NCBI GenBank assembly: GCA_005879065.1 | Contig: VBLU01000089.1 | Span: 1 to 24,280, forward strand | Length of the DNA: 24,280 bases | Direction: 5' to 3' | DNA from: Methanobacteriota archaeon | Lineage (GTDB): Archaea > Thermoplasmatota > Thermoplasmata > RBG-16-68-12 | Shown: piece after piece, positions 22,297 through 24,280 of the stretch | Layout of the letters: each line of letters starts with the position of its first letter | Position numbering within the stretch: the first letter of the stretch is position 1 | Made by a program: the position numbers and the translations under genes | The notes under the pieces: generated by a model | What the model saw: only the letters and a program-made list of their open reading frames with translations | What the model was told of the DNA's origin: nothing | Database searches by the model: none

Positions 22297-24280
22297 ATGG
22301 GAGACCCGACGCTGGAGGAGAAGGCCTGGGAGCCTTCGTTCGAGGAAGGGATCCTCGCGATGTGGAAGGCGGAGCCGGATCTCTACCGATTCGCTCCTGC
22401 CCGCGGGCAGTCCATCTACGTCATCGACACCCCTCCGCCCTATCCGAGCGGCTCGTGGCACGTCGGGGCGGTCATGGCGTATTCGATGATCGACATGCTC
22501 GCGCGGGCGCAGCGCATGCTCGGCCGTGCAGTTCTGTTTCCGTTCGGGCTCGACCGGAACGGAATCAACATCGAGCGGACGGTCGAGAGGAAGACGGGGA
22601 AGCCGCTCCACCGGTGGGACCGGGAGGCGTTCATCGCGGAATGCCGGAAGGAAATCGAAGCGATTGGGAACGGGCTCCTCGAACTTGCGGTCCGGGTCGG
22701 GATGTCCGCGGACTTCGCCCACGTATACTACACGGACTCCGACGAATACCGCGCATTCAGCCAAGCGATCTTCCTAGAGCTGTGGCCCAAGGGCCTCTTC
22801 TACCGCGGAGAACGCCCGACCTTCTGGTGTCCCGTATGCGAAACGCCCCTCGCCGAGGCGGACATCGAATACGAGGACCGGGCGTCGAGCCTCGTTTGGA
22901 TGAAGTTCCCCCTTTCCTCGGGTGGCGAGATCAAGATCGCGACAACCCGACCGGAGCTCCTCGCGGCCTGTCGTGCCGTGATGGTCCATCCCGGCGATGA
23001 GCGATACCGCCCGCTGCAGGGCAAGCAGGCACGCGTGCCCCTCTACGGTCACGAGGTGCCCATCGTCCCGCATCCGAGCGCGAAGCCCGAATTCGGGAGC
23101 GGGGCCGCGATGGTCTGCTCGTACGGGGACATGGTCGACCTCGCCATGTTTCGCGAGCTGCGTCTCGATCCTCTCAAGGCCATCGACGAGACAGGCCGGA
23201 TGACAGAGGCGACCGGCTTCCTGAAAGGCCTGAAAGTCGACGCCGCTCGTGAGAAGGCGATCGACGAGCTCCGAGTCCGCGGTGCTCTCGACAAGGTCGA
23301 GCCGATTCAGCACCAGACGCCGATCTGCTCGCGGTCCCTGAACCCGATCGAGTTCATCTCCTCGGACGCGTGGTATCTGAAGCAGCTCGAATTCCGAGAG
23401 GATCTGAAGCGCCTCGCGCACGAGATGGAATTCCGTCCGCTGCGGCATCGGCAGCTGCTCCTCGACTGGACGGAAAGCCTGACGATCGACTGGCCGATCT
23501 CCAGGCGTCGGTTCTATCACACCGAGATCCCACTTTGGTACTGCAAGAAGTGCGGCGAGACGCTCGCGCCACCTCCAGGGAAATACTACCGACCGTGGAA
23601 GGACCCTGCACCGTTCTCGAAGTGCCCGAAATGTGGATCCAGCGAGTTCGTAGGCGAGGACCGCGTCTTCGACACTTGGATGGACTCGAGTGTGTCGAAC
23701 CTCTACCTCACGCGATATCGGTCCGATTCGGCATTCTTCAAGGCGAACTTTCCAGTGTCCTTACGGTGCCAAGGCCGCGAGATCGTTCGCACTTGGCTGT
23801 ATTATTCGACGCTCAAATCTTGGCTCGTCCGGCAATCGAAACCGTTCCACCGGGTGTTCATCCACGGCCTCGGTCTCGACGGCCGCGGCCGCGCGATGCA
23901 TCGTACCCTGGGGAACGTCATCGATCCATGGCCTCTGATCAAGAAGCATGGCGCCGACGCAATGCGCATCTTCGTCGCGAGTGAGACGAACCCGGGGGAC
24001 GACTTCCGGATCAGCGAGGCGAAGGTTGGCGGGGCCGCGAAATTCGTCACGAAGCTCTGGAACGTCGCCCGTTTCATCTCGTCCTTCGAGGAGCCGAAGG
24101 AAGGGAAGGTTCTTCCCACGGACGAATGGATCCTCGCCGAACTGAACCGACTGATCGACGTGTTCGAGACCCATGTCGATGTCCTCGAGGAAGAGCTGCG
24201 GTTGGCGGGGATCCGGCTGAACGAACGTCCTGCCGACGTCACCCTGACGAAAGCGAACCGCGGTGGCCTTCGGGTCAACG
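22297..24280 (+). CDS. valS: Valyl-tRNA synthetase, archaeal type; probable chimera after about 24150
   Basis: ValS charges tRNA-Val with valine. The visible 661 codons show the archaeal form: DTPPPYPSGSWHVGAV (44-59, HIGH-motif region), a CP1/editing region with SGGEIKIATTRPELLAACRAV, a SYGDMVDLAMF segment, WPISRRRFYHTEIPLWYC with Cys-x2-Cys zinc sites (YCKKCG, KCPKCG), and FDTWMDSSVSNLYL. The KMSKS position (533-537) instead reads AMHRT within GRAMHRTLGNVIDP. The ValS-like sequence ends at about ELNRLI (616-620). After that the frame continues as DRG-GTPase sequence to the window edge, and the ~200-residue anticodon-binding C-terminus is missing. The start is the ATG at 22297, after a TATA element. 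Confidence 0.85.
   Translation, partial: MGDPTLEEKAWEPSFEEGILAMWKAEPDLYRFAPARGQSIYVIDTPPPYPSGSWHVGAVMAYSMIDMLARAQRMLGRAVLFPFGLDRNGINIERTVERKTGKPLHRWDREAFIAECRKEIEAIGNGLLELAVRVGMSADFAHVYYTDSDEYRAFSQAIFLELWPKGLFYRGERPTFWCPVCETPLAEADIEYEDRASSLVWMKFPLSSGGEIKIATTRPELLAACRAVMVHPGDERYRPLQGKQARVPLYGHEVPIVPHPSAKPEFGSGAAMVCSYGDMVDLAMFRELRLDPLKAIDETGRMTEATGFLKGLKVDAAREKAIDELRVRGALDKVEPIQHQTPICSRSLNPIEFISSDAWYLKQLEFREDLKRLAHEMEFRPLRHRQLLLDWTESLTIDWPISRRRFYHTEIPLWYCKKCGETLAPPPGKYYRPWKDPAPFSKCPKCGSSEFVGEDRVFDTWMDSSVSNLYLTRYRSDSAFFKANFPVSLRCQGREIVRTWLYYSTLKSWLVRQSKPFHRVFIHGLGLDGRGRAMHRTLGNVIDPWPLIKKHGADAMRIFVASETNPGDDFRISEAKVGGAAKFVTKLWNVARFISSFEEPKEGKVLPTDEWILAELNRLIDVFETHVDVLEEELRLAGIRLNERPADVTLTKANRGGLRVN
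24154..24280 (+). pseudogene. In-frame fragment of a DRG-family GTPase fused to valS; continues past the window
   Basis: The last ~42 codons (DVFETHVDVLEEELRLAG, then IRLNERPADVTL, then a TKANRGGLRVN end) match DRG GTPases. In human DRG1 the corresponding segment, after 'LIVLDV', reads ENELEGFGIRLNSKPPN followed by a KGGIN end. This lies inside the G domain, so the P-loop and switch regions are absent. The fusion is therefore unlikely to be a working protein and is better read as a rearrangement or assembly join. Confidence 0.75.

Noticed and set aside
1..24280. tRNA genes, C/D-box RNAs, CRISPR repeats and insertion sequences
   Set aside because: I looked for T-loop sequences, C/D motifs, regular repeats and transposase-like products and saw none; short or divergent RNA genes could still be missed.

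Overview
The window reads as chromosomal DNA of a GC-rich euryarchaeon, most likely a member of the Thermoplasmata/Thermoplasmatota. The information-processing genes are archaeal: Orc1/Cdc6, the small (DP1) subunit of DNA polymerase D, a tRNA-splicing endonuclease, a UPF0201 protein and an archaeal-type valyl-tRNA synthetase. There is also an archaeal type IV pilin and a Ser/His-type signal peptidase I. Many starts lie 24-30 bases after an AT-rich TATA-like element with no Shine-Dalgarno sequence, which fits leaderless transcription. Only the pilin and an 86-residue small protein show a clear GGAGG. I see no tRNA, rRNA, CRISPR array, transposase or phage gene. The phylum is an inference; I could not search for relatives.

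Layout, left to right. Positions 1-1583: a partial DUF72 protein and the splicing endonuclease on the minus strand. 1700-3255: a COG1395 regulator and a TraB-like protein overlapping by one base. 3332-4876: a large pilin on the minus strand. 5018-7969: a winged-helix ATPase (plus) facing a GAF-PAS sensor (minus), then two small overlapping plus-strand genes facing a stand-alone DUF835 protein (minus). 8047-10485: an 86-residue protein and an unusual zinc-ribbon/CPBP membrane protease. 10482-15426: UPF0201, DP1, a metallophosphoesterase, signal peptidase and Orc1/Cdc6. 15427-15775: a 349-base gene-free stretch that is a candidate replication origin. 15776-18030: a two-TM membrane protein, NAD synthetase and a methyltransferase. 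18085-21625: an ABC ATPase with a two-part FtsX-like permease. 21664-24280: a GNAT acetyltransferase and valyl-tRNA synthetase.

Functional links. DP1, Orc1/Cdc6 and the gene-free stretch form a replication neighbourhood. The ABC ATPase and FtsX permease form one MacB/LolCDE-like exporter operon. Shared TATA elements sit in divergent intergenic regions (endA/COG1395 region, UPF0201/DP1, nadE/methyltransferase).

The most notable observations concern integrity and unusual motifs. The valyl-tRNA synthetase frame changes near 24150 into the middle of a DRG-family GTPase. Its KMSKS loop reads AMHRT. The FtsX permease is split by a one-base frame shift near 19235. Two convergent gene pairs (near 6076 and 7560) lack stops where their proteins should end. 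Two identical-arm 18-base palindromes (490-507 and 22178-22195) lie upstream of two unrelated genes 21.7 kb apart.
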